Assembly (NCBI RefSeq): GCF_963678635.1 | Contig: NC_087070.1 | Coordinates: forward strand, 46,421,467-46,481,466 | Source of the DNA: Symsagittifera roscoffensis | Lineage: Eukaryota; Xenacoelomorpha; Acoela; Convolutidae | Reading direction: 5' to 3' | DNA: 60,000 nt | Part shown: piece after piece, positions 42,010-53,845 of the stretch | How positions within the stretch are numbered: the stretch's first letter is position 1 | Layout of the letters: the number at the start of each line of letters is the position of its first letter | Position numbers and translations under genes: made by a program | Notes under the pieces: model-generated | The model's database searches: none | What the model was told of the DNA's origin: nothing | Seen by the model: only the letters and a program-made list of their open reading frames with translations

Positions 42010-44635
42010 ATTTAAGGTTCCGAGTCCGCAAGCGGGGTTCGCAATCTGTATTACCAGGGAGATTCTCTGTTTTAAAGGATGCACGCTCTGGGTTCCTCAT
42101 TGCATATGCTTAGGTTCTTACAAAAGTTGCTCAAAAAAAATTCTGTGCTGTGGCCGGCCGCGCCCTGAATCTCAAAAGCTAGCGATTGAAAAAGATACTC
42201 ATCATCTACTAAGTCTTTATACTTGTCTTTTTTTTGCTCTTCCGCTTCGGCGGCAGCCGTACCAGGGTTAAAAACAGACCTGGCACTAATCCTACTAGGG
42301 GTTATGGAGTCTACTACCTTTACATTGCACAAGATACTCCCAAACACCCAAGCCATCTTTGGCTACCGGGAGAACGCTATAGCGGCGTTCCCAATCTGTA
42401 TTGCGAGGGAGTTTTTCTGTTTTAAAGGCTGCCCGCTCTGGGCTCCTCCTTGCATATGCTTAGGTTCTTACAAACCTTGCTCAAAAAAATTCTGTGTTGT
42501 TGCCGGCCGCGCCCTGAATCTCAAAAGCTAGCGGTTGAAAAAGATACTCATCATCTACTAAGTCTTTATACTTGTCTTTTTTTTGCTCTTCCGCTTCAGC
42601 GGCAGCCGTACCAGGGTTACAAACAGACCTGGCACTAAGCCTACTAGGGTTTAAAGAGTCTACTACCGTTACATCCCACAAGAGCTGCTTACCAACAGCC
42701 CATGGAACGGGCGTCAAACCGTCTGGTCGCTTCTGATCGGTCCTGTAGAGTTGTCGTAATTCTGAAACAGACGTAATGGGAGCACAAGATAATTTCTGCT
42801 TTATAAGGGCATTCGGGTTTGAATGCGGAGAATCTCCGTGCACTTTTGAGGCAAGAAAGACTATGCCAACCATTTTCGGTAACCTCTTTTCCGCACACGC
42901 ATTTATGCCGTTCGCATATTTCTGATCCTAATCGAAGTCCTATCGCAATTGTGAATTGTTGGTTTGACAGTTTAATCTTAAATTTTTTGCGCGGGATGAC
43001 GTTCAACCACTGGGAGCCAAATCTATCTTGGAGCGCGTTGAGTCATTTTACTTCCGTTGGTTCGCGTCGTAAATTCAAGACTGCGATTTCGCTGTCAAAA
43101 ATTGGCTTCGTCCAGTTTTTTTTGGATTTCATTTTCCGGAGCCATTTCCTTTTTTTTCCAAGTTCAAACCATCGTTCAAGCGCATTATCATAGGTTCCAT
43201 CCACATGCTCCCAATCAAAAATGTCACCTAAGGCTTTCTTTGCTCCTACTGGTGAGGCCAAGAACCAAGAAAGCGAGTAAAGCTAGTAGACGAGCGGAAG
43301 AAACACCCAAGCCATCTTTGGCTACCGGGAGAACTGCTTGTAAAAACTGGTAATCATCGATTTGCACATTAGTGACCCTAAATAACGAATTCCTTAGTAA
43401 TTTGTCGTAGCGTTCCAAAAAATCATTTTGCAAAAGACAAGGGCTCGTACGCAAAAAATATAGATATTTTGGCATGATAAAGCAGTTTTTTTGGAGGTAA
43501 AAACCATAATGGGCGTCTAGTTTGTCAATGGCATCCGAGATTTTTTCAAGCTCCTTTATTTTCTTGTCAAGCAAATCTTTTCGGCAACGCTTGCCGATTG
43601 GTGACCCTAAAATCAGGAGTTTTTTTTTGTTTCTATTTTTGTTTTGGGGCATATTTTTCGAGATTGTGTTAAAATTGAAGTATACTGTGTACTCGTAGTC
43701 GGTTTCAAAAAATAAAGTTTCCAATTCTCAGTGTTCAACCTTAGGCCGTAAATTTGTTCCAATTTCAGAAAGCTTTTAAGGTCGCGGAGTACTACCTAAT
43801 AGTCGTCGGCTAAATTTCCATCATCTAAATACCAGATGTTATTTTTCGACTCCAACTGTTTGACTAGTGTCTGAGTTATTTCCGCAAAAAAATTGGTGCG
43901 GCTTCAGGATCACCGTGCTGAGTTCCGTCTTCTGACCTTACGACAGCGCTTTCGTAAAAAAGTAACTAGCTTTACTATACGCGTAATGGGTGTAATTATA
44001 TAACTCAGGGCTATTTGAAAAAACTTGAATCACTATGGTTTCTCTATTTAGAGAGTTAACGGCATTCTTAAAACCTAGTTTTAAAAAAACGGTGCATTTT
44101 GGATTGAAGTCGCGTTCATTTAGGTTTCGAAACGAGAGTGCAGCTATTTCTGCTCCTCGTATAGTACCGCATCCTATGTGTACGTTTCCCAAAAATTTTT
44201 GTCGGTCGGAGAGGGCCTTGCTTCCAACGCATTTAGATGCGATACATCTCAACATGTTGCCTATGGCAATCGGTCTCAACCCTCCGTCTATTTTCATTCA
44301 TGAGGGCGATAAGATTTGCGTCAAAAAATAAAGGTCTTAGGGGTTCGGGTATTTTGCCATCTCCAATGACGTTTATCAGCTTAGTAAGCGATTTCAAAAA
44401 ACTAAGTCCTGCACTGCCATTCGACTTACTAACAAGATCTTTGAAAATTTGAGGAACTATTTCATCAGGACCTGCTGCTGATCCATTCGGAAAAGAAATT
44501 GTTGCTTTGTTTAGGTCAAAACCGGTTACGAAAAAACTATCTGTTTTTTTCTGGAATTGGAGCAGTAAATTTGGCTCGCCGAGGGTGCTTGGACAACAAT
44601 TTTTGATAGTTATCAGTTGAAAAAGGAGCAAGTAT
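42010..44635 (-). mobile_element. LINE-B copy 5, with a duplicated C-terminal tail
   Basis: A short tail piece (42,010-42,350; SNFCKNLSICNEEPRAC) is followed by a break through ACCCAAGCCATCTTTGGCTACCGG and a second, complete tail (42,380 on). Then come the endonuclease (42,873-42,481), zinc knuckle (43,006-42,689), thumb (43,724-43,224), RT core (44,297-43,938) and RT N-part (44,712-44,233, FPNGSAAGPDEIVPQIFKDL). YLDD is at about 43,828 in a broken frame. It is cut at GAGCAA and joined to LINE-A, as in copy 4. Confidence 0.8.
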
Positions 44636-45130
44636 GGGGGGGCGCACTCTAATATTTGCTCGACAAGATAGACCGAGTCCAGAGGAGGGCTGTTGATGCA
44701 GGCTTTATTCAAGGGTTTGTCTCAATCAACGACTTAGTAAGGAAAGAAGACAAAAAACTTTACCGAATTATATCGAGAGATGACAACCATATTCTTTCAG
44801 GTTTAATTCCATCTCGATCAGAGTATAGCAAAGCAAAAGTGAGAGCGCGAAACCCAATCAACAATTATCTGATGAAAAAAAAAATATGCGGCAGTTCCTT
44901 GACATGTTTTTGAGAAACTGCAATTTGTAAATGTATTTGCCAATCATGTTTATTGGGACAAATCTCTGAGAAGTCTCGGAATATAAGCGTTATTAGTACG
45001 GCTCTATAGCTTGGCATACAAATCACTGATATTGCTACGAACCATTTGACGGAATGAAATTTCGGTTTCTAATTGATTTTCCATGAGAAACTACAATTTG
45101 TAAATGTATTTGTTAATCAATTGTAGTTAA
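44636..45130 (+). mobile_element. LINE-A 3' end, copy 3
   Basis: Frame DRVQRRAVDAGFIQGFVSIN and RKEDKKLYRIISRDDNHIL, then LIPSRSEYSKAKVRARNP, is the LINE-A C-terminus. It is followed by the same 3' UTR as at 26,629-26,870. The left junction to LINE-B reads GAGCAAGTATGGGGGGGCGCAC. Confidence 0.82.
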
Positions 45131-45479
45131 CTGATTTCAATTGAGACTTATCTTTTTTAAAAGGATTTAGTTCAGGCATATCTGAAGAAGAAAAGTTTCG
45201 AAGAAATGTTACTGGAGTTCCCAATTTCCAAACGAACTTCTGAATGGCAATCATCAAAAACGGCAGGACTAAACTGCTTATTTTATCAGGGCTGGTTGTT
45301 AGGCAAAATACATTGCAAAAAAAGGATTTTACAATAAAAGTGAGGTTGAGGAAAACCAATATATCTTTAAGGCAAAAGTCTGAACTAATCAATTAAGGAA
45401 CGTTGACATAATGAATTTCGGAAATCCATTCCCATTGTTTAAAAAATTATTTCAAGAAGAATGAAGTGAATAGACGTAC
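45131..45479. other. Copy of MAF1 intron 1 sequence between LINE-A and exon 1
   Basis: It matches 26,870-27,201 (ATCAAAAACGGCAGGACTAAA, GAAAACCAATAcATCTTTAAGG) with indels. It shows that the duplicated block was taken from the MAF1 locus with its LINE-A insertion already in place. Confidence 0.75.
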
Positions 45480-45627
45480 CACTGTTGGTTTCCTTGAACA
45501 ACTTTTTGTCTTCTGCATTCATTTCACATGTGTAGCTTTCAATTTTAGACTGCAGATGGCAGTTTTGTCTTTCCTGGGTCAGCAATGCATTGTTTTGCTC
45601 AAAAATGGGCAATTCTAGAAGCTTCAT
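45480..45627 (-). pseudogene. Duplicated MAF1 coding exon 1 (copy A)
   Basis: 148 bases from ATG (45,627) to the GTACGT donor at 45,479, the same length as exon 1 of the intact gene, with no stop or indel. The acceptor GTTTGCAG-type site (GATTGCAG) is kept. Relative to 27,349-27,202 it differs at six residues (I12N, V25L, S33T, K35E, V37N, L47T). Two fall in the conserved SYSCKM box, which reads SYTCEM here. No other MAF1 exon lies downstream, so this is a partial duplicate: probably a pseudo-exon, unless spliced elsewhere. Confidence 0.88.
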
Positions 45628-45639
45628 TCTGTCGAAACC

Positions 45640-46020
45640 TGCAATCAAGTCACTGACAGAAAATTGATCCCATCATTGCTGTCTTAAAAATGTTAAACAA
45701 CTAATATCTTCTTTGAAAACGATGGGCAATCTATATTATTTCTACACAATTAGCAGTTATTGTGCCAGTAAGGAAAATCAGAAGGTCAAAAGTATCATAG
45801 TAACCGAGGTTACAGTCAGGAGTCCCATCATCACGTTTTTCAAACAAAAACCTTGGAATTTTCTAGATATGGATGTGATAATGATGACAGAAGATGACAA
45901 GTGTTGATGTCCTCACAATTAAAATTGATACGGGTTACGTTTCTTCATCAAGAACACGCGACTCAATACGAGAAAATATAAAATACAAGTGTTACTATTT
46001 AAAAAAATTTGTCGAAAATT
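45640..46020. other. Copy of the region upstream of MAF1 exon 1
   Basis: It corresponds to 27,362-27,740 with small changes, ending in the LINE-B 3' flank. No independent gene was recognised. Confidence 0.5.
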
Positions 46021-47560
46021 TTATGTCATTTATTGTTCCGAGTACGCCAGCGGCGTTCCCAATCTGTATTGCGAGGGAGTTTTTCTGTTTTAAAGGCTGC
46101 CCTCTCTGGGCTCCTCCTTTTCTTGCATATGCTTAGGTTCTTACAAACCTTGCTCAAAAAAATTCTTTGCTGTTGCCGGCCGCGCCCTGAATCTCAAAAG
46201 CTAGCGGTTGAAAAAGATACTCATCATCTACTAAGTCTTTATACTTGTCTTTTTTTTGCCCTTCCGCTTCAGCGGCAGCCGTACCAGGGTTACAAACAGA
46301 CCTGGCACTAAGCCTACTAGGGTTTAAAGAGTCTACTACCGTTACATCCCACAAGAGCTGCTTACCAACAGCCCATGGAACGAGCGTCAAACCGTCTGGT
46401 CGCTTCTGATCGGTCCTGTAGAGTTGTCGTAATTCTGAAACAGACGTAATGGGAGCACAAGATAATTTCTGCTTTATAAGAGCATTCGGGTTTGAATGCG
46501 GAGAATCTCCGTGCACTTTTGAGGCAAGAAAGACTATGCCAACCATCTTCGGTAACCTTTTTTTCCATACACGCATTTATGCCGTTCGCATATTTCTGAT
46601 CCTAATCGAAGTCCTATCGCAAATGTGAATTGTTGGTTTGACAGTTTAACCTTAAATTTTTGCGCGGGATGACGTTCAACCACTGGGAGCCAAATCTATC
46701 TTGGAACGCATTGAATCTTTTTACGTCCGTTGGTTCGAGTCGTAAATTAAAGACTGCAATTTCGCCGTCAAAAAATGGCTTCGTCCAGTTTTTTTGGATT
46801 TCATTTTCCGGAGCCAATTCATTTTTCCAAATCAAACCATCGTTTAAGCGCTTTATCATAGGTTACCACATTCTCCCAACCAATTGGACAACAATTTTTG
46901 ATAGTTTTCAGTTGAAAAAGGAGGACTTTTGTCATCCGAAGCAGCAAGCCTTATCCCTCCCTTTGTATTTCCTTCATCGAGCTTACTACTTATTAGCTTT
47001 CTTCTCTGCTCGAGGTCACTCAGAGGCGAGCTTGAAATTTGGGGCTGGGGATTTGAAAATCACACATCATTTGCTCGAATTTTTTTTATTTTTCAAAGAG
47101 CTCATGCTTGTGGTCTGCTTGCGTCCATTTTCTTCGATTGCATCAAAAAAAACAAGAACGACATTGAAAATAGTTACTCATTTTGTAACATCTTTTACAT
47201 TGTAGAAAATGTCATTTGTTTTGTCCGACAGAATTTCCACCAAGGGAACACGCGAATCCTTTGGTGCTCTCTTGAGTACTGGGAAATTTGAGATGGCTGT
47301 ATTAAAATAATTGTCTAGCACAAAATCCTTACCTATTGTTGCTTTATTAACAGATTTTACATCACCGCATGAAGGATATTGTAATCATTGCGTTTTCTTA
47401 GAGTGGTTAAAAGAATTGTTCACACAATTGATATGATACCAACTAGAACAACAATGACATCCAATCCAATTTATTGTTGTTTTTCCTCATCTTGACGCAG
47501 CATAAAGGTTAAAAAGGGTTTTGACTGGACTTTAGGGGACTGAACTAACCCATAATAAGC
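46021..47560 (-). mobile_element. LINE-B copy 6, RT deleted
   Basis: Tail plus endonuclease (46,576-46,154, RPDGLTLVPWAVGKQLLWDV) and linker (46,859-46,614) are followed at about 46,875 by a jump to the N-terminal linker and PHD remnant (47,460-46,880). The whole RT is missing. The PHD Cys motifs are eroded here (for example TGTAATCAT near 47,386). Confidence 0.75.
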
Positions 47561-47639
47561 GGTTTGTTGGAATTTTATAAAAAAGCAAGTACAACAAAAA
47601 TAAGGGACAATTAAACTAATTTAAATTTTAAAATCAAAA

Positions 47640-47850
47640 ATTAAAAACAAGTAACAATCTCACCCGAGCTCAGTAGGTCCAGCGGTGTACCACCAGACTC
47701 TTCAAGTCAGTTCCTGTTTCCCCCTTCCCCGCAGAAAACCACCTGACAGACCTGTCTCTAAAATCCCTAAGAGGGCGCTCCACAAACAAGCACAAACATC
47801 ACACATAACAAATCTATTTAATAAGTTTATCTCAACAATTAGGCACAGCC
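47640..47850 (-). repeat. LINE-B 5' leader, copy 6
   Basis: GAGCTCAGTAGGTCC, AGCGGTGTACCACC and AAGAGGGCGCTCC match the leader at 31,300-31,420. Beyond about 47,850 the sequence is unrelated to LINE-B. Confidence 0.65.
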
Positions 47851-48012
47851 ATACGAAAAAAGTTTTCGTCATTTTTGCTTCGAATGGAATTTTTGAAATT
47901 TGGGTTTCACCCCGCCATGCTTAAATTATTTTTGCGATAACTGAAACAGAAACTAAAAAAAACGAAAAATCAGTCGAGTAAATTTGCTATTTGCAATTTG
48001 CCAGATAATGGC

Positions 48013-48672
48013 CAACTTGACGATCCCGGTTTACATATTTGCAAGATGAGTAAAGCTGATCTGTTCCTGACAGAGAGCACCGCGAGTGGATTCGTCAGTG
48101 CTAGGCTTGGAGCAAGAGGAACCCAGTAGTCCACGAACTTGTGAAAACTACCATAAGAAAACTTTTAGCGAAACAAACGAGGCACCAGGAAAAACGACAG
48201 CAAAGTTTTATTGAAGAAGGCCAGTCTCGAAGCACGGAAGTATTACCGTACAATTCGAGCAGCAAAAGACTGGAACGCACCGCCAAGTGAAATTGCAAAC
48301 TCCAAGACAACAACGATTTTAAAAAAAAATTGGATAATTTTTGGAGAAAAATTGGAATCAATAAATTCAGCACGAGTTGATCAATAGAGACGATAAATTG
48401 CCTATATGATCAGAATGAATTGAACTAAACTGAATTGTTTTCATTTCCTTAAGCAAACTGCTGGAGTTTTAATTGAATGACTGGATCGTGTCTGGGAATA
48501 GTTCCAGAGTGGTTGTCTCGATGCGGTTAATAGAAGGTAGTTCGTCGTCTTGGGCAATGTACAATAGATGGGTCTAGTTTAGCACAATCTATCAGCGTTT
48601 GCCGCTCTGTATACCACATTTCTCCAAACAGTTTCGTTTTCTGCAATTATGTAAGCCGGGATCGTCAAGTTG
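48013..48672. repeat. 660-bp segment bounded by 22-bp inverted repeats
   Basis: 48,013-48,034 and the reverse complement of 48,651-48,672 match at 21 of 22 bases (CAACTTGACGATCCCGG(T/C)TTAC), with weaker similarity continuing inward. No target duplication flanks them, so an inverted partial duplication is as likely as a transposon. Confidence 0.55.
48181..48400 (+). pseudogene. C-terminal end of a third LINE (CR1/Jockey-like)
   Basis: The frame EARKYYRTIRAAKDWNAPPS, then EIANSKTTT, then (after a one-base shift in an A9 tract) KLDNFWRK matches the typical LINE ending: FFSxRxxxxWNxLPxEVVxAxSxxxFKxxLDxxW. Only this tail is present. The minus-strand frame over the same DNA is a shadow. The copy at 56,006-56,225 is nearly identical. 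Confidence 0.6.
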
Positions 48673-49603
48673 CAGCCCAGTATCCAGGCTGTCAAAAACC
48701 ATCTGATTTTGAGATATCCAGGTGTGTTTCTAGTAGTAGATGTTGAGGCTGATCACGAGGGGGGAGCATGGGAAACTCCATGTATTAAGATACGTTATAG
48801 ATTTTCGGTTTCGCATGCTATGTATTAACAATGGCTATAGAGTCTACAAGGTATTCGGATAGGGAATATTAACGGTAAGGTTTCATGGTTTGTGTGATGG
48901 TAAGAAAATCGTAAGAAAAACAATTTTTTTGGATTCTGTGTGGAAATGTCTAGTTTTTTCGCAAAAATTTCGGCGCGTTTTTTAATTGGTGGCTATCCTA
49001 GGTATATTAGGTGTAGCGTTTTATATGATGGTTTAACTGCTTTTTTGCTCTATGCTAAAAATTACTGAAAATTCGAAAAAAGTGAAATTTTTGTGAAAAA
49101 AAAATTAAATTACAAGGAAATTATAAATCACTGCATCGTATTTGAAATTTACCCTAACTTTAAAATAAAACACCAACAAAATACTGCTTTGTACAAAAGT
49201 ATAACACCTTGCATCACTTATTATAAATTAATTATTTTACATCAGTTCATATAAGCTCATTGGTTTTGTATGAAATCCATCATCTTGATTTTGTCTTTTG
49301 GGATAAAAATAACTAAGTCTTCTCTTTGTTTGCGCATATGTGGCCGCCATATGGCTTACGGTTCTCAATCCTCTATTACTAGATAAGAGGTTAACTGCTC
49401 AATCGAGCACTCTCCTGTATTTTGGCATGGGTCTATCTCCAGAGTCTTCTGGAACTCGTTTGTTCAAACCTTTACTACTGAATTTGAACTTATCTGACTT
49501 TTTGTCATAGCAGCAATATGTCTTGCTAAATAAATAATTTCTAAGTTAAATTCAAATCTCTCTGGTGCTGAAATTACAAGTAATTTCAGCACTAACAAAT
49601 AAG
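48673..49603. other. T-rich segment ending in a cluster of hairpins
   Basis: No gene was recognised. Between 49,338 and 49,592 several short inverted repeats follow one another: CATATGTGGCCGCCATATG, CCTCT/AGAGG around ATTACTAGATA, GCTCAATCGAGC, CCAGAGTCTTCTGG, and GTGCTGAAATTAC-AA-GTAATTTCAGCAC (49,565-49,592). The last is a perfect 13-bp palindrome with a 2-base loop, 11 bp from the edge of the 7.8-kb duplication. Confidence 0.6.
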
Positions 49604-49829
49604 TGGTTTTTGATGAAAACAATCATCAAAAACGGCAGGACTAAACTGCTTATTTTATCAGGGCTGGTTGTTAGGCAAGTGATAAAGATGACAGAAGATG
49701 ACAAGTGTTGATGTCCTTACAAACAAAATCGATGCGGCTTACGTTTCTTCAACAAGAACACGCAACTCGATACGAGAAAATAGAAAATACGAGTGTTCCA
49801 AACAAAAAAAAATCTTCGAAAGTTATTTT

Positions 49830-52460
49830 TATCATTTAAGGTTCCGAGTCCGCAAGCGGGGTTCGCAATCTGTATTACCAGGGAGATTCTCTGTTTTAAA
49901 GGATGCACGCTCTGGGTTCCTCATTGCATATGCTTAGGTTCTTACAAAAGTTGCTCAAAAAAAATTCTGTGCTGTGGCCGGCCGCGCCCTGAATCTCAAA
50001 AGCTAGCGATTGAAAAAGATACTCATCATCTACTAAGTCTTTATACTTGTCTTTTTTTTGCTCTTCCGCTTCGGCGGCAGCCGTACCAGGGTTAAAAACA
50101 GACCTGGCACTAATCCTACTAGGGGTTATGGAGTCTACTACCTTTACATTGCACAAGATACTCCCAAACACCCAAGCCATCTTTGGCTACCGGGAGAACG
50201 CTATAGCGGCGTTCCCAATCTGTATTGCGAGGGAGTTTTTCTGTTTTAAAGGCTGCCCGCTCTGGGCTCCTCCTTGCATATGCTTAGGTTCTTACAAACC
50301 TTGCTCAAAAAAATTCTGTGCTGTTGCCGGCCGCGCCCTGAATCTCAAAAGCTAGCGGTTGAAAAAGATACTCATCATCTACTAAGTCTTTATACTTGTC
50401 TTTTTTTTGCTCTTCCGCTTCAGCGGCAGCCGTACCAGGGTTACAAACAGACCTGGCACTAAGCCTACTAGGGTTTAAAGAGTCTACTACCGTTACATCC
50501 CACAAGAGCTGCTTACCAACAGCCCATGGAACGGGCGTCAAACCGTCTGGTCGCTTCTGATCGGTCCTGTAGAGTTGTCGTAATTCTGAAACAGACGTAA
50601 TGGGAGCACAAGATAATTTCTGCTTTATAAGGGCATTCGGGTTTGAATGCGGAGAATCTCCGTGCACTTTTGAGGCAAGAAAGACTATGCCAACCATTTT
50701 CGGTAACCTCTTTTCCGCACACGCATTTATGCCGTTCGCATATTTCTGATCCTAATCGAAGTCCTATCGCAATTGTGAATTGTTGGTTTGACAGTTTAAT
50801 CTTAAATTTTTTGCGCGGGATGACGTTCAACCACTGGGAGCCAAATCTATCTTGGAGCGCGTTGAGTCATTTTACTTCCGTTGGTTCGCGTCGTAAATTC
50901 AAGACTGCGATTTCGCTGTCAAAAATTGGCTTCGTCCAGTTTTTTTTGGATTTCATTTTCCGGAGCCATTTCCTTTTTTTTCCAAGTTCAAACCATCGTT
51001 CAAGCGCATTATCATAGGTTCCATCCACATGCTCCCAATCAAAAATGTCACCTAAGGCTTTCTTTGCTCCTACTGGTGAGGCCAAGAACCAAGAAAGCGA
51101 GTAAAGCTAGTAGACGAGCGGAAGAAACACCCAAGCCATCTTTGGCTACCGGGAGAACTGCTTGTAAAAACTGGTAATCATCGATTTGCACATTAGTGAC
51201 CCTAAATAACGAATTCCTTAGTAATTTGTCGTAGCGTTCCAAAAAATCATTTTGCAAAAGACAAGGGCTCGTACGCAAAAAATATAGATATTTTGGCATG
51301 ATAAAGCAGTTTTTTTGGAGGTAAAAACCATAATGGGCGTCTAGTTTGTCAATGGCATCCGAGATTTTTTCAAGCTCCTTTATTTTCTTGTCAAGCAAAT
51401 CTTTTCGGCAACGCTTGCCGATTGGTGACCCTAAAATCAGGAGTTTTTTTTTGTTTCTATTTTTGTTTTGGGGCATATTTTTCGAGATTGTGTTAAAATT
51501 GAAGTATACTGTGTACTCGTAGTCGGTTTCAAAAAATAAAGTTTCCAATTCTCAGTGTTCAACCTTAGGCCGTAAATTTGTTCCAATTTCAGAAAGCTTT
51601 TAAGGTCGCGGAGTACTACCTAATAGTCGTCGGCTAAATTTCCATCATCTAAATACCAGATGTTATTTTTCGACTCCAACTGTTTGACTAGTGTCTGAGT
51701 TATTTCCGCAAAAAAATTGGTGCGGCTTCAGGATCACCGTGCTGAGTTCCGTCTTCTGACCTTACGACAGCGCTTTCGTAAAAAAGTAACTAGCTTTACT
51801 ATACGCGTAATGGGTGTAATTATATAACTCAGGGCTATTTGAAAAAACTTGAATCACTATGGTTTCTCTATTTAGAGAGTTAACGGCATTCTTAAAACCT
51901 AGTTTTAAAAAAACGGTGCATTTTGGATTGAAGTCGCGTTCATTTAGGTTTCGAAACGAGAGTGCAGCTATTTCTGCTCCTCGTATAGTACCGCATCCTA
52001 TGTGTACGTTTCCCAAAAATTTTTGTCGGTCGGAGAGGGCCTTGCTTCCAACGCATTTAGATGCGATACATCTCAACATGTTGCCTATGGCAATCGGTCT
52101 CAACCCTCCGTCTATTTTCATTCATGAGGGCGATAAGATTTGCGTCAAAAAATAAAGGTCTTAGGGGTTCGGGTATTTTGCCATCTCCAATGACGTTTAT
52201 CAGCTTAGTAAGCGATTTCAAAAAACTAAGTCCTGCACTGCCATTCGACTTACTAACAAGATCTTTGAAAATTTGAGGAACTATTTCATCAGGACCTGCT
52301 GCTGATCCATTCGGAAAAGAAATTGTTGCTTTGTTTAGGTCAAAACCGGTTACGAAAAAACTATCTGTTTTTTTTCTGGAATTGGAGCAGTAAATTTGGC
52401 TCGCCGAGGGTGCTTGGACAACAATTTTTGATAGTTATCAGTTGAAAAAGGAGCAAGTAT
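49830..52460 (-). mobile_element. LINE-B copy 5' (duplicate of 42,010-44,635)
   Basis: Same structure as the left copy: doubled tail, endonuclease (50,697-50,305), thumb (51,548-51,048), RT core (52,121-51,762) and RT N-part. An extra T in the T-run near 52,372 breaks the frame that is open at 44,545 in the left copy. Confidence 0.82.
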
Positions 52461-52955
52461 GGGGGGGCGCACTCTAATATTTGCTCGACAAGATAGACCG
52501 AGTCCAGAGGAGGGCTGTTGATGCAGGCTTTATTCAAGGGTTTGTCTCAATCAACGACTTAGTAAGGAAAGAAGACAAAAAACTTTACCGAATTATATCG
52601 AGAGATGACAACCATATTCTTTCAGGTTTAATTCCATCTCGATCAGAGTATAGCAAAGCAAAAGTGAGAGCGCGAAACCCAATCAACAATTATCTGATGA
52701 AAAAAAAAATATGCGGCAGTTCCTTGACATGTTTTTGAGAAACTGCAATTTGTAAATGTATTTGCCAATCATGTTTATTGGGACAAATCTCTGAGAAGTC
52801 TCGGAATATAAGCGTTATTAGTACGGCTCTATAGCTTGGCATACAAATCACTGATATTGCTACGAACCATTTGACGGAATGAAATTTCGGTCTCTAATTG
52901 ATTTTCCATGAGAAACTACAATTTGTAAATGTATTTGTTAATCAATTGTAGTTAA
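52461..52955 (+). mobile_element. LINE-A 3' end, copy 4
   Basis: Duplicate of 44,636-45,130, with the same G7 junction and the same C-terminal frame (52,481-52,738). Confidence 0.82.
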
Positions 52956-53304
52956 CTGATTTCAATTGAGACTTATCTTTTTTAAAAGGATTTAGTTCAG
53001 GCATATCTGAAGAAGAAAAGTTTCGAAGAAATGTTACTGGAGTTCCCAATTTCCAAACGAACTTCTGAATGGCAATCATCAAAAACGGCAGGACTAAACT
53101 GCTTATTTTATCAGGGCTGGTTGTTAGGCAAAATACATTGCAAAAAAAGGATTTTACAATAAAAGTGAGGTTGAGGAAAACCAATATATCTTTAAGGCAA
53201 AAGTCTGAACTAATCAATTAAGGAACGTTGACATAATGAATTTCGGAAATCCATTCCCATTGTTTAAAAAATTATTTCAAGAAGAATGAAGTGAATAGAC
53301 GTAC

Positions 53305-53452
53305 CACTGTTGGTTTCCTTGAACAACTTTTTGTCTTCTGCATTCATTTCACATGTGTAGCTTTCAATTTTAGACTGCAGATGGCAGTTTTGTCTTTCCT
53401 GGGTCAGCAATGCATTGTTTTGCTCAAAAATGGGCAATTCTAGAAGCTTCAT
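53305..53452 (-). pseudogene. Duplicated MAF1 coding exon 1 (copy B)
   Basis: Identical in protein sequence to copy A, with ATG at 53,452-53,450 and the GTACGT donor at 53,304. It arose with the 7.8-kb tandem duplication. Nearest same-strand coding partners would be absent, because the downstream (lower-coordinate) DNA is LINE-A and LINE-B. Confidence 0.88.
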
Positions 53453-53845
53453 TCTGTCGAAACCTGCAATCAAGTCACTGACAGAAAATTGATCCCATCA
53501 TTGCTGTCTTAAAAATGTTAAACAACTAATATCTTCTTTGAAAACGATGGGCAATCTATATTATTTCTACACAATTAGCAGTTATTGTGCCAGTAAGGAA
53601 AATCAGAAGGTCAAAAGTATCATAGTAACCGAGGTTACAGTCAGGAGTCCCATCATCACGTTTTTCAAACAAAAACCTTGGAATTTTCTAGATATGGATG
53701 TGATAATGATGACAGAAGATGACAAGTGTTGATGTCCTCACAATTAAAATTGATACGGGTTACGTTTCTTCATCAAGAACACGCGACTCAATACGAGAAA
53801 ATATAAAATACAAGTGTTACTATTTAAAAAAATTTGTCGAAAATT

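Larger units (their letters stand above)
41796..49603. repeat. 7.8-kb tandem duplication, left copy
   Basis: 41,796-49,603 is repeated almost exactly at 49,620-57,428 (offset 7,824-7,825). 16 bases (49,604-49,619) lie between the copies. The unit contains LINE-B, a LINE-A 3' end, a MAF1 exon-1 copy, another LINE-B, and part of the G+T-rich segment. Differences are rare (for example CCCAGTAGTCC against CCCAGTGGTCC near 48,126/55,951). Confidence 0.92.

Noticed and set aside
48101-48373. Minus-strand 90-codon hydrophobic frame (also 55,926-56,198)
   Set aside because: It is the complement of the LINE C-terminal tail on the + strand.
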